The notes below the pieces were generated by a model. That model ran no database searches and had not been told where the DNA came from. It saw only the letters and a list, made by a program, of their open reading frames with translations. Shown here one piece after another: positions 51,965 to 62,489 of a stretch of 64,000 bases of DNA. Origin of the DNA: Trichaptum fuscoviolaceum (Eukaryota > Basidiomycota > Agaricomycetes > Hymenochaetales > Trichaptaceae); the NCBI GenBank assembly GCA_910574455.1, contig CAJSYZ010000008.1:1428707-1492706 (forward strand), in the 5' to 3' direction. How positions within the stretch are numbered: the first letter of the stretch is position 1; each line of letters begins with the position of its first letter. Both the position numbers and the translations under genes were made by a program.

Positions 51965-52215
51965 TTGAGGTCGGTCGCTATTATTCTATACTGCTTCACT
52001 TGACTTACGTTATTATTTGATGCTGAGAAGAGGGTGATCCATAATTTGATTAGATATAGATGTTTCTTGATCGCTTGCAATGATAGATTCGCACTGGGAA
52101 GGAGTACATCTCACTCAAGTCGTTCTTCTAGCCCAAGCATTAAGCAAAGTGGTGAAAATGATCTGAACCGCTCACCTTGTCAGCTTTATTAATAGCACGA
52201 GCGCCTTTCGCATGC

Positions 52216-52456
52216 CGCTAATTGGATAGAAAGTAAATTCAAGGAACTCTTGCAGACTTACCTGCAGGCGAAAGACCGTATGCGTTCCTTTGGGCCCGTT
52301 GTCGATACCACGGTGAGTAAGTACTTGCGTGGGGCGGAACAGTGGGTTGAAGGCAACCTTGCTTGGAGTTTCGATTGCGAGAGGTACTTCGGAGGGAGGC
52401 ACAAAGAGATCAAGGAGACTCTAAAAGTGAACATCGGGTCCAGTGTAGGACGATAA
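52216..52456 (+). pseudogene. Third TPS copy: C-terminal exon stub
   Basis: The frame reads ANWIESKFKELLQTYLQAKD, then GAEQWVEGNLAWSFDCERYF and GGRHKEIKETLKV, the last two-thirds of TPS exon 3, ending at a proper stop. Exons 1 and 2 and the metal-binding motifs are gone. Directly to its left is DNA matching the TPS1/TPS2 3' flank in inverted sense, joined at GCATGC. It lies convergent to ARV1 and is probably what remains of the original TPS at this locus. Confidence 0.85.
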
Positions 52457-52540
52457 AGGTGTCATACCGTTTCTTGTTATCGTATAGAACAAGGCCGCTG
52501 CCCGACTCGCATTAGACCAATTCAAATACACTTCTTTGAA

Positions 52541-53949
52541 TTAAGGAATGCTATAGGCCAAGAATACATCTCCGCCGGATTCACTCTTACTAACCCACGG
52601 GAGGAGTAAGTTGGCGACGAAAGTCTTCAACACCCATCCTGTTAGCACTATCACTGTTGTGAAAGCCGGTTGTATATCCAGAACCACTACCACGTACAGA
52701 ATAGATAAGCAAATTGAAGGTCTAATCGATGGACAATCACGCCTACCTCGAAGGCCAAATCCTGCTGCCATGCCACCAAGAACGTTGCGAATCACCCATT
52801 CTCGATCGAGTTTATCATCATCAAGGAGCTCTAGAGCACATTGTGTTATGCTATCGTCCTTGAAGCCCTGTCGAGAAAATGAAAAACGACCCCCAGCTTG
52901 ACGAGCTGAAACAGGTCCTGAAGAAGGCTTCCACAGCGTTAAGAGAAGGAGGAGGAAAAGCTTCGTGAGGGATGAGTACAAAAGTGTCAAGGGAACATGT
53001 GACAGTCTGGTGGGTTCGTGTTGATGGTACTTCTTTGAAAAGAAATTTGACATGCATACTTGAATTCTTCTCGAACGCCTGATTTCGGTTGCGAATTGCC
53101 AGTACTCGAGCGGGAAAGAGATGACCACGCGTCCAATAGTCGAATAATTAAAGATGAAGTCAGAGTGACTCCTGCGTGGAAGGCTACTGTCTCTGATAAA
53201 GACGAAGAGATGGTAAGTACTGGCAGACATGTCAGACTGTAGAAAGGATGCACCTATTGCACAACCAATAAGGATACGCAGGAACGGGGAAATGCTGTTT
53301 TGCATCCGCAGGAAAGGCTCAGAGGGCTCTGGAAGTTTCGAATCCCCTACGAAAGTGAATGGGTCAACATTACTGTTAGTCAATACGTGTGGAAGGAGCA
53401 ATGGTAATTACGAAGATGTGACCATCTGATGACTATAGTAATGGTAAGTTTGGATTCATCGGGTGTAACGACTTCACTCACACGCGTCAATAACTATCAG
53501 TATTGCTCCAAGGCGGATAATCGTAAGCCATCGACTCTAACATAGCAAAGTTCAATGAAGTAAAATCAGATGATTTCCTTACGCACATTCCCGCGCCTTT
53601 TCTGCAGGTTTTGTTCATGCACCATGCCATCTGACATTTGTTCGTCTTGCTTCGTTACGCTTGGTTCCACGGTACGTCGAGGCTCATATCCTCGATTAAA
53701 AAGAATGTGTCTGAATACACCTCTTTTCAGAAGGATTAAGTCCAACAGCAGAGTTAGCGTGTCATATTCGACGTATGGGTCGGCGAATTTTAGGCATTCG
53801 GAGTTAGACTGCAGATTCTGTTGATGAAGTCAGTGCTAGCAACTATACAAAGAACTACTCACGCATTGTTCAAGCCTAAGGTTGTTCGCTGACTGATATA
53901 CCGTGTAAAGGTATGGAACGGTGCTTGTGCAGCTTATGCAAATGGGCAT
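52541..53949 (-). CDS. arv1: ARV1 homologue, ER lipid-homeostasis membrane protein
   Basis: Exons 52541-52686, 52747-53006, 53060-53192, 53254-53346, 53412-53432, 53482-53536, 53587-53817 and 53863-53949 give 341 residues. The N-terminal ARV1 homology domain has CISCTSTVPYLYTVYQS, LRLEQC..ECLKFADPYVE and LTLLLDLILLKRGVFRHILF. Membrane segments follow: LGAILIVIDAFIRW, ETVAFHAGVTLTSSLIIRLL, VPLTLLYSSLTKLFLLLLLT, and the conserved NVLGGMAAGFGLRVVLD tail. Arv1 affects sterol and sphingolipid distribution and GPI-anchor synthesis. The second exon could instead start at 53808, which changes Cys spacing. Fragments of this gene's 3' end accompany TPS1. Confidence 0.92.
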
Positions 53950-54001
53950 GAAGGTTACTTTCAAGACAAGTTAGGGACTCCGAGGACTCACCCCGGCGGC
54001 G

Positions 54002-55508
54002 GTGAATGAGTCCAGTGTTCTCACGCCCTCCGAGCGAGTCCTAAGTTCAACTCTAATTTCCGAAGTTGAAACTCTGCCCGCGACTGTGGTCAGTGTCTCA
54101 AGGCTCCTACCTCAAACGCAGTTCGTAGGTGATAATCCATCTATTCGTGGGAGATACCTCACAAAGACTTCATTACAGATATCAAAGAAATTTCGGCCTT
54201 TCGTTGTCATTGAATGGGATGCTGCTGGGAACCGAGATCCAAGTTCACCCAATTCACCGCTTACCTCCCGAGATACTCAGTATAATATTTTGGCATGCTA
54301 TTCCGCGAGACAAAGACTTCGTCGTCCCTTCTACTCGGAACGCCCCCTTAGTGCTGAGGATGACTTGCAAGAGCTGGCGTCGCCTTGCCGACAGGACGCC
54401 GGAGCTGTGGGCGTCTATAGAGTTATTCCTTTTCCGACCATTCACGAAAGCTTTACAGGCGTATAACAACTGGATCTCGAAAGCCGGTAACTCCCTTTTG
54501 GACTTCAAGATCGTAGTTATGCAGAGGATGCAAAGCTTAAGCAAGATTTACAACCCTTTACTTTACTTTATCCAATGCATCAAGAATCACAGACATCGAT
54601 GGCGAAACGTGGAGCTATCGTGCCCCAAAGTTGTCGTGGACTTACTTTTAGACGACTCACTTCCAGCCTTGGAACGTCTCGCGATATCAGACTCGCTTCG
54701 AGACGATACACCATGGGATCTGGGAACGCTCGATTTATCTGGAGCGCTGAATCTATGGGAGCTAAAAGTCGACGAACCTATGAGAGTGACGCCGGGAAAT
54801 AGGGTCACAGCCATCACTCGTTTACACATCAGTATAGATACTGAATCCCAGTTCTTGAGTATCATATCGGCATGTCCTCTGCTCGAGGAATTGACAGTCA
54901 CGTTCACTTCCCGGCCATCTGGCGATTTTGCATGTGAACGACCTTTCTTATTACCACACCTCCATACACTCAACGTTTTATCTAAGGGGGTCACTCATCA
55001 GCATACCGGTAGTATCCTACGTGCGTTTCGAGCAACAGCTTTACGAAAAGTCGCACTCTCTTTTATGGAAGACAGCTCCGTGCCCCATTTTATCGATTTA
55101 CTGGATCAATCAGGCGGGAGGATCGAAGAACTTACTCTGACGAAGGTGCGGATAGAACAGATGAAACTCATCCACTGCCTTTCGCGCTTGCCTCTCCTAA
55201 CGAGTTTGAAAATCGCGGATCGAACCAGTCTGGGCGACGATTTTCTCAGGGGCTTAGTTTGGCGACCTCAAAGGCCCGGGGGTGGAAACGTCTGTCCTCG
55301 ACTCGGTAGACTGTGGCTACTGCGATGCTCCTGCAGTTCAATGGATTCAGACATTGTTGTGGAACTAATTCGATCGCGGTCATCGAGTTCGTCCGAACTC
55401 GGCCCAATTGCTCCCCTGATGGAATTACGATTTGATGGAACGCAGGCGCAGCAGAGGATGTTGCACGGTCACCTTGATATTAGAACGCGTATCAAAGTCT
55501 TTAGGTAA
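54002..55508 (+). CDS. F-box protein with leucine-rich C-terminal part
   Basis: Exons 54002-54120 and 54179-55508 cover 482 residues, but the true first codon is uncertain. Position 54002 is GTG, a stop lies upstream at 53972, and the nearest ATG in frame is 54219. The segment before the F-box (TPSERVLSSTLISEVETL) is the usual helix of this Agaricomycete family, so at least one more 5' exon is likely. The F-box reads PIHRLPPEILSIIFWHAIP and is followed by MTCKSWRRLADRTPELWASI. The C-terminal half has irregular leucine-rich repeats (LTVTFTS, LRKVALSF, IEELTLTKV, LTSLKIAD). Likely an SCF substrate receptor; target unknown. Confidence 0.85.
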
Positions 55509-55943
55509 AGTCCTGATTGCATTTAACTTAAAAAGCATTTTTGACTAATAAATATCTCTCCGGTACCAGAGGGCATAGCTCTATTTGTGAAAGTCGCGTC
55601 ACAGACAGCCCTCAACTTCGTTCATGAGAAACTTACATAGACTCAAAGATAAATTGCGACTGGCTACGAGTCTAAAACTTACATAACTTGATTGTCTTCG
55701 AATATTAAAGAGCGTTCTATCCTTGTTAGCTTCACCCCAATTAATTAACAATGGCATTTTATAATGTATAGCGGATTGAGATATCAAATATACAGGATAC
55801 ATATAATCTACATACATAGATTGGATACATGCCTTCTTCTTCGCTAAGAGGTAAGGGGATTCCGTTCACTTCTGAGTGTCGATAGTTCGTGATGAAGATG
55901 GTTGATGTCGCTACTAAATCCTGAAGATTGATAAAAAATTCAT
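55509..55943. other. Convergent 3' flanks
   Basis: 435 bp between the F-box stop and the phosphate transporter stop; AT-rich, no gene. Confidence 0.4.
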
Positions 55944-58158
55944 CTACTGCATTTCAATTTTGAAGTGTGGAAACTTGGACAAACCTCGAATAAAATTATC
56001 CTGAGGTTCATTTGAGATGTCTTCCAGCGATCGATCCTTAGTCTCTGGAATGAGGTTCGTCGCGAGGAACCCAAGAAACATGAAAACTGCGAGAACTAGC
56101 CAACTGAGTGTTGGTTTGAATAAAGTAAGTATGTAGCAGTAAAAATCGCTGTAACCACTCACACGTATCTGACATACGACTGCGTGCACTTATCCTCGCT
56201 GTTTTTCTCTAAGAAGAATACGACAAGCTGGGCGATGACTATGCCGAGCCTTCCCGACGCAGCAGACAATCCGTGAGCTGTCGCACGATATCGAGTGGGA
56301 AAGGCTTCTCCCGGGATAATGAATGTCGTTGAATTAGGTCCAAAATTCTGGAAGAAATTGGCAACACAGTATAAAGCAAAAACTCCCTTTTTCCCCGAGG
56401 ATGTCTTCGCAAGTGAGTCATACGATGCGCCGAGGACGATAAAAAGCAAAGTCAAGGACGCGAATCCCAACTTCTGGATAGGGATTCGACCCCAATTATC
56501 TATGAAGAAAAACGTAGCATAATATCCTGGAAGCAGGCTTCCAACGGAGACAACTATGGTTTCCTCGGAAATATCGAATAGGGAAGTGTATGGGCTACTA
56601 GAGCTACCTGAATGAATGATTAATTTGAGTGTCTGGTTGGGTGTAGAGCGTGGATGTACATACAAGGGTTGATTGATGCGCTATAGCTGACGGCTTTCAG
56701 AACTGTTGACGAATTGAGACCAAGGCCATAGAAGGCGATCTAGGAGAACGATAATATTCAGAGCCTATCACATAAAACGCATTTGTAAAAAAATCTGCTT
56801 ACGTCTTGACAGAACCAAGCTAGGCACGTACCAAGCAGAACCTTGGAGTTTTGCCATTTTCTAAAGTACGTCAGAAAGTCATCTTTAGACGCTCTTGGTG
56901 CATCGACACGAAAATGAATCGCATCGGGATCGATGACGATGCTCGGATCCGTCAAATACAGTTCGACCTCTTGAGCCGCTCGTAGCACATTCCGTTCAAT
57001 GTCAGCTGTGTATCGTGGGCTCTCTGGGATTGTAAGGCGAAAATACAATGCAACGATGCCGGGAACACACCCGAGACCGATGAGGAGCCTCCACATAGCA
57101 TCGACTGCCTTGAGATCCTGTGAGTTATCCTGAAGAGAGGATTTGAATGCAGTGACCAGGATGAGTGATACAAATGATGCGACTGTAGTTTCTGTAAGTG
57201 TTGTGCATTTCTGAGCATGAGAGTGATCTGTTTTTCACCTAGGCTACCCCATCCCTGCGATAAGAACACGGCCATCATTAGCCTTCCTCGAATCCTTATG
57301 GAAGAGAACTCGGACGCTATGACTGCACTCATAGGATAGTCCCCCCCTATCCCGATTCCAGTCTATAAAGATTAAGGTCCATTCAAAAGAGTAACGACGT
57401 TGATCACTTACAATGAATCGCCACACGATAAGTGTCCATATGATGCTGACGGCTCGGCCTTCCGCCATTAAAGTCTGCGAGAAGGTACCTATAATAATGA
57501 TCGCAAGCTCCACCCCGTCTATATGTGAAGCGGGGTTTGTTCAGAGGCATATTATATCATCGAAGAGCAGCCTGAGACTTGAGTCACATACACATGCGTT
57601 TCCGACCCAAACGATCTGCTAACCACCCAAAGAGTATTTGTCCAAAGATACTTCCCAAAGGCGCTGCGATCTTCAGGCCGAAGTCTTGCTCAGGCGCAAG
57701 TGTCTTAAGACCTGTATTGATGTCGGTGTGTGGGCCGTACACAAGGCCAAGCATGACAGATGCGATGTTAATCTAAAGTAAGATGAGTAGATTGTCACGG
57801 TATCAACAAAGTACATGTACGGAATGATCTCACAGCAAATAGGTCATAGCTATACACAACATGATCAACACACACTTAAGCTCAATAAAAATCTTGGTAA
57901 CACTCACGCATCTGTAAAAAACCCTGCGCCAGCCACCAAAAAAACCTTGACGTGGAATAATCTAAGGCGGAGTTATATCCTTCAGCTTTAAGATCGACAT
58001 GTACCCGCAGAAGCGACTGACGAGAAAGCTGCACTATCCACATCAGCCAAAGCCGCCTTTCGCTGTTTGTTCAGACTGGGAGTATCTAGGCCGTAGACCC
58101 GAGTCCCGACGACATAGCATGGTGAAGAATCCAGATCCCGCAAAGTTGAATAAGTCAT
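55944..58158 (-). CDS. pho84: Pho84-type phosphate:H+ symporter (MFS)
   Basis: Exons 55944-56103, 56163-56607, 56664-56739, 56803-57191, 57239-57362, 57412-57518, 57592-57772, 57834-57849, 57908-57961 and 58022-58158 give 562 residues. Hallmarks: GAGFFTDAYDLFAINI (helix 1), GWLADRLGRKRMYGVEL, GIGIGGDYPMSAVIASEF (PHS signature), a central loop with LTIPESPRYTADIERN, FYGLGLNSS, PNSTTFIIPGEAFPTRYRAT and LIPETKDRSLEDIS. Twelve membrane helices are expected. One exon is only 16 nt (CTATGACCTATTTGCT) and encodes the invariant YDLFA. Proton-coupled phosphate uptake at the plasma membrane is the inferred role; the organ or ion range cannot be told. Confidence 0.95.
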
Positions 58159-59428
58159 CTAGTTGTTTGTGTAAGAAATGTTGTACGATTTAAAGATAGG
58201 CTTTGGAGTTCGTCAAGGCACTGACCATTTATGTAGGTTACTTCGGCGTTCGCATGCCAACCAAGCTATCCACAATCGTGGCCACCTTGAAATCATTTTG
58301 TCTGATGTTAGACTTTCAGCCGTAAACCACTCGGCCTTAGCATCAAATAAAGCACATATCAAGTATAGCACCGCGACTGCAACCAACACGAAAGAGACAA
58401 AATAGTGAAAGCGGGGACAGCATTGGAGACGGAAACCTCAGCGGTGAACACTGCATTTACAGTTCTACAAACCAGTGTACGATTGGTTCTGAGTCTTCTC
58501 ATGATCACTGATCAGTGATCTCAACAAGAAGAGTTGACATCTCGAATAGTTGCAGGAATCGAAGGAACTTCTCACAGTCCAGATAGAACGAACGTGCATC
58601 CACTTTTCTGCCGAGCGAACATAACGAAATGCACCGGCCGCAGCGATGATCATAATATCCTAGCGACCGCTTAATTAGCAGAACGCTGTGAGCGAGCCAA
58701 GCATCGGCATTGTGATTAACTCACAATTGCATGTTTAGAATGATGCCGACGGGAGTTGCTTATAATCAGTGAAACCCTTTGTACTGTTCAATTCTGGGTT
58801 TGCAGTAGCGAACGACGGATATCGCACAACTGCCAGATGCAATACGAGGCAGTACGAGTGATGTGGTGCAAACTGTCAATGTCTTGTTGTGTCCAGTGAC
58901 CGAATCTAGGTTTCCGTAGCCTTGCTTACATGTGCAGCCCACACTGCACAGGAGAAACTAGTTAGAAAAGACAACTCTAAATGTGACTAAGGCCTTTTCG
59001 CAGCAACTAAACGCGCAGTGAGATGCCGAGAAGTATAATCGCAGTTCATCTGCCGATCAAGGACAGAAATGTACCTGTAGAAAGCACATCCTGAGATACT
59101 GTGCGCCCGCTCTGTCAGTTGCAAGTTTCAGGCGAGAAAGTGCGCTGGCAATGAGAGATTGGTACCTTCACTGGTATCACTCTTGTTACCCAGTCAAATG
59201 TATGGTTCCATTCAAGGTATATGCTGTACTGAATGTCAGATCTTTATATCAAAACTGTTTAAGGTCAGCTTCATAACGCTCACGAAAACACGGTGATTTG
59301 GGACATACGCAACACGTCTGTAATCAGGCATTCGGGTTTCACGCAGGGTATGAATTACATCGACTATTGAACGCTCGATTCCTCTATGTAAGGTGAGCTC
59401 AATGACAGCATACTCAACGGACCTTCAC
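58159..59428. other. Unresolved region with possible small membrane-protein exons (minus)
   Basis: The minus strand has several open, hydrophobic pieces: one at 58216-58372 (VAVLYLICALFDAKAEWF then MISRWPRLWIAWLACERR, ending in a stop), one at about 58575-58661 (DIMIIAAAGAFRYVRSAEKW) next to good splice signals, and one near 58750 (TPVGIILNMQ). I could not join them in frame. This may be a multi-exon membrane protein gene or its relic between Pho84 and the hydrolase. Confidence 0.35.
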
Positions 59429-60829
59429 CTATGCAATGAACCGACAAACGATTTCCAGGAAGTCCTTGGGTCTTTAAGGCGAGTCAGACAAGGTTCAGGA
59501 ATGTAAGTGACTGAGAAGCTCACTTTTCAGCATGTACTGAAGGGCATGAAACCATGATCCGGTGAAGGGAACACAGTTCGGTATATCAGTAAAAAAAGGT
59601 ATCGAATAGAATGCTATGAAAGGCTCACGCCAATGGCTAGCATCGAGAGCTTCCAGTTTCATATTTGGGAAGAACTGCCGCATTGCAGCCGTATGCTTGT
59701 CCTGAATAAAGCTTTATTGAGAGTTCAGATGATCAGACAATCGGGCGAATAAAACGGTAACGAATACTTACTTGCTCTTTGTACCCTTGACGAAAAGAGT
59801 CTGGCCCTCCCACAACCTCTCCCCTGGCTCATACGGGAACCACCCAATCTCGGGTATTGATTCACTTATGAGTTGCAGCGGAATACGAAACTTAAGGGGC
59901 TGTTGTGGAGGGGTAGTGGCTAGGTTCGTTAACAGAAATTGTCGTATGGTGACGTCCTAATAATCCACATAATTGAGTGAGAAAACGGTATCTAGAAAGA
60001 AATTCTACAGTATACTACCTTCTCGAACTCGGATAGCCTTTCGAAGGCCTCTTTTCTTGTCTTGATTCCCTCCTCTTGCACTTTAAGCATTCCGTCTATG
60101 TATCGTTGGAATTCCTTTGATATCCGGCCCCTTATTGGAGATATGTCACCGACGATGAGGTGTGATAGTAATCCATCTGGCAGGCTAGGATCCAAAGCGA
60201 CGCTCATCGCCACTTTTCCGCCCCTATTAATTGTCAGCACCGGAGCTCAAGATACGCGACACTTTAATGTCGCACATGGAATGGCCGAGTAAAGCGACAT
60301 TCTTTAGGGCGTGTTGATCACAGAAATGAAGGACATCAGCAGACATCGCAGTGTAGTTCATCGGTTCGCCATGTGGTGAGTCACCGTGGTTTCGCAGGTC
60401 CTAGTTACAGCAAGGTTCTTCTCCTCAGAACCGACTGAGATGTTACTGAAGGAGGTAAAGGAATATTAGCTTACCAGAGCATAAACCGTCCGACCTGAAC
60501 TTTTGGCAAACGCTTTGGACAGAGATTGCCAATTTCTTTTTGATCCACTAAGTTTTTCGTATTAGCCAGTGCAGTAGATGCGAGTGCAGAGTTCGCTTAC
60601 AAAAGGCCGTGAAGGATAATAAGAGGTCCTTTGCCATCTTCAAGTTGTAAGTCTCCTGGGGGACTGAATGTATCATACTCCAAGTTCAGTGGTTTCACAG
60701 TTGAAAGACCTGACGTCCAATTCAGTCGTCTTCATTATTTGATACATTGTTGCACCAACATCGTCTTGTTGCACTCTGAGATATGGAAGCCTGTCTACGA
60801 GGGAAAACGCGTCGCAGAAAGATAGACAT
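59429..60829 (-). CDS. Mitochondrial alpha/beta hydrolase, ABHD11/Imo32-like
   Basis: Exons 59429-59471, 59524-59536, 59629-59711, 59772-59956, 60019-60223, 60276-60400, 60475-60547, 60601-60709 and 60760-60829 give 301 residues. The start MSIFLRRVFPRRQASISQS looks like a mitochondrial presequence. Fold landmarks: PLIILHGLF (oxyanion), GSKRNWQSLSKAFAK, YALDLRNHGDSPHG, nucleophile elbow GHSMGG, IVGDISP, and terminal DASHWLHAEKPKDFLEIV with the catalytic His. The Met codon of GHSMGG is split by an intron. One exon is 13 nt. The exon 1 donor (GTTGGT) is weak. Homologues act as mitochondrial esterases that protect lipoylated enzymes; substrate not certain. Confidence 0.9.
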
Positions 60830-61012
60830 GGACGAAAGTGAAGAGGAATCTGTAATATATGTATGACGCGCAATACTACTACTAGTAGTACGGATCGGCA
60901 ATAAACCGCAGAAATCCGAATCAAACTCGTCTCAGCCTTGACCTTGTCTTCCTAGTACAAGTTCCTGGGCGCGTCGCAGCTTGAACTATTGAGGGTAGTT
61001 TACAAGGTTATA
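60830..61012. promoter_or_regulatory. Short divergent promoter, ABHD11-like / Tsc13
   Basis: 183 bp between start codons. A near-palindrome ACTACTACTAGTAGTA occurs at about 60873-60888. Confidence 0.45.
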
Positions 61013-62361
61013 ATGGTGAAGGTACTCGTAACGTCGGCTGGGAAGCCTCCTTCCTTTGCACTGAAATGGCCTATCACTGTTGACCTTGCGGGCAAGACCG
61101 TTGAAACTGCAACAGTCGAGGACGTGAAGAAAGATATAGCTTCTCAATATCCTAAGGCAAGGGGCTCTATTACTAACATATTAACTTAGTACTCATCTTT
61201 TATGTCTCTAGTTCTACCTCGAGCGGCAGAAACTTTCGTTGAAAGGTGATAGAAAGGCATTGGCAGATGAGGATACGCTTTTGAAGGCTGGTGTAATTGA
61301 TGGAGCTGAACTGAATGTGAAAGACCTGGGCCCACAAATCAGCTGGCGGACAGTTTTCCTGGTAGAATACGTGAGTTAAACTGCATATTGCATGGACATG
61401 CCTTCTCACTGAGCAAGAACGTTCAGGCTGGACCACTCGTCATTCATCCCATTTTCTACTTCTTCCCGAAGATTATCTATGGTGGTGATGTGCAGCACAG
61501 TTTGCTGCAAAAGTACGTGATTTCTTTTCTGATGTCAACATACATAATTTAAAGTACTCAATCAGATATGTGCTTGCAATGGTCATTGTGCACTATGCAA
61601 AACGCGAGTTCGAAACTATCTTGTAGGCTTTCTTCAAAAGCCCTTGTTTATATTTCTGATAGATTTTATCCACAGTGTACACCGGTTCTCTAAAGCGACT
61701 ATGCCTTTCCGCAATATCTTCAAGAAGTAAGCATGTTGGCATGGTCTTGAGGTCTTGCGTTAATGAACATATCCTTTCATCCAAAGCTCATTCCACTATC
61801 ATGTGCTCGGCGGATTACTCATGGCTGCGGCTATCTACCGTCCCAAATATTCCGCGCTCTCGCCCAATGTGTTAGGCACAAAGCGCGAAGATCCCACTTT
61901 CCTGTGGCTCTGGACTGCCTTGTTCGCTGTCAGTTTAGCTTCTTCCTCCATTAAAACGTTTATTACACCGCTAATTCGGAACCACATTCCTTCTGTTACA
62001 GTTCGCTGAGGTATCAAACCTAAAAACACACTTGACTCTTCGTTCCCTTCGTCCCGAAGGATCACGGAAGCGTGCCATTCCTTTCGGTTACGGATTCAAC
62101 CTCGTCAGTTGCCCGAACTATTTCTTCGAGTCTTTGGCGTGGTTTGCAGTATCAGCTATGACTGGTAGCCTGGCGTGTACGTTATTACATTTTCTGAGGA
62201 AAAGAATTGAAAGTTGACAACAGCGAGTAGCCTGGTTCTTTTTCGTGGCAGGCACAGGACAAATGGTGCTATGGGCAATTAAAAAGCATAAAGCCTACAA
62301 AAAAGACTTTGGTACCCAGTATCCGAGGGGCAGGAAGATTATTCTCCCTTTCATCTACTAG
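61013..62361 (+). CDS. tsc13: Very-long-chain enoyl-CoA reductase (Tsc13)
   Basis: Exons 61013-61156, 61212-61370, 61427-61512, 61566-61622, 61676-61726, 61787-61928, 62002-62176 and 62231-62361 give 314 residues. The N-terminal ubiquitin-like segment (VEDVKKDIASQYPK, FYLERQKLSL) leads to the steroid-reductase-like membrane domain: REFETIFVHRFSKATMPFRN, FHYHVLGG, the conserved GYGFNLVSCPNYFFE and terminal KKDFGTQYPRGRKIILPFIY. It performs the last step of the fatty-acid elongation cycle in the ER, feeding sphingolipids. The first intron begins with GC (AAG^GCAAGG). No alternative GT donor keeps frame. Confidence 0.96.
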
Positions 62362-62489
62362 TGTCGACATGTTTGAGTCGAGTTTCTTCTCCATTTATTG
62401 CTAGTAACCTTGAGTGATATCCGACAACAAACTATAACACAGTGAACTTCGAAACGTGACTCCGTATGAGGGAATTGAATGAAAGAGGC

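Larger units (their letters stand above)
50165..52210 (+). repeat. TPS duplication unit B
   Basis: Colinear with the minus strand of 7330-9420: upstream region, TATA box, TPS2 exons and introns, and about 245 bp of 3' flank. Similarity ends abruptly at about 52210, where sequence from a third TPS copy begins. Confidence 0.75.

Noticed and set aside
52541..53401. Cytochrome P450 partner of the terpene synthases
   Set aside because: The long minus-strand frame first suggested a P450 I-helix region, but correct splicing gives the full ARV1 pattern (CISC, FADPYVE, LLLDLILLKRG, GGMAAGFGLRVVLD). No haem-binding FxxGxRxC motif exists. There is therefore no P450 in the window.
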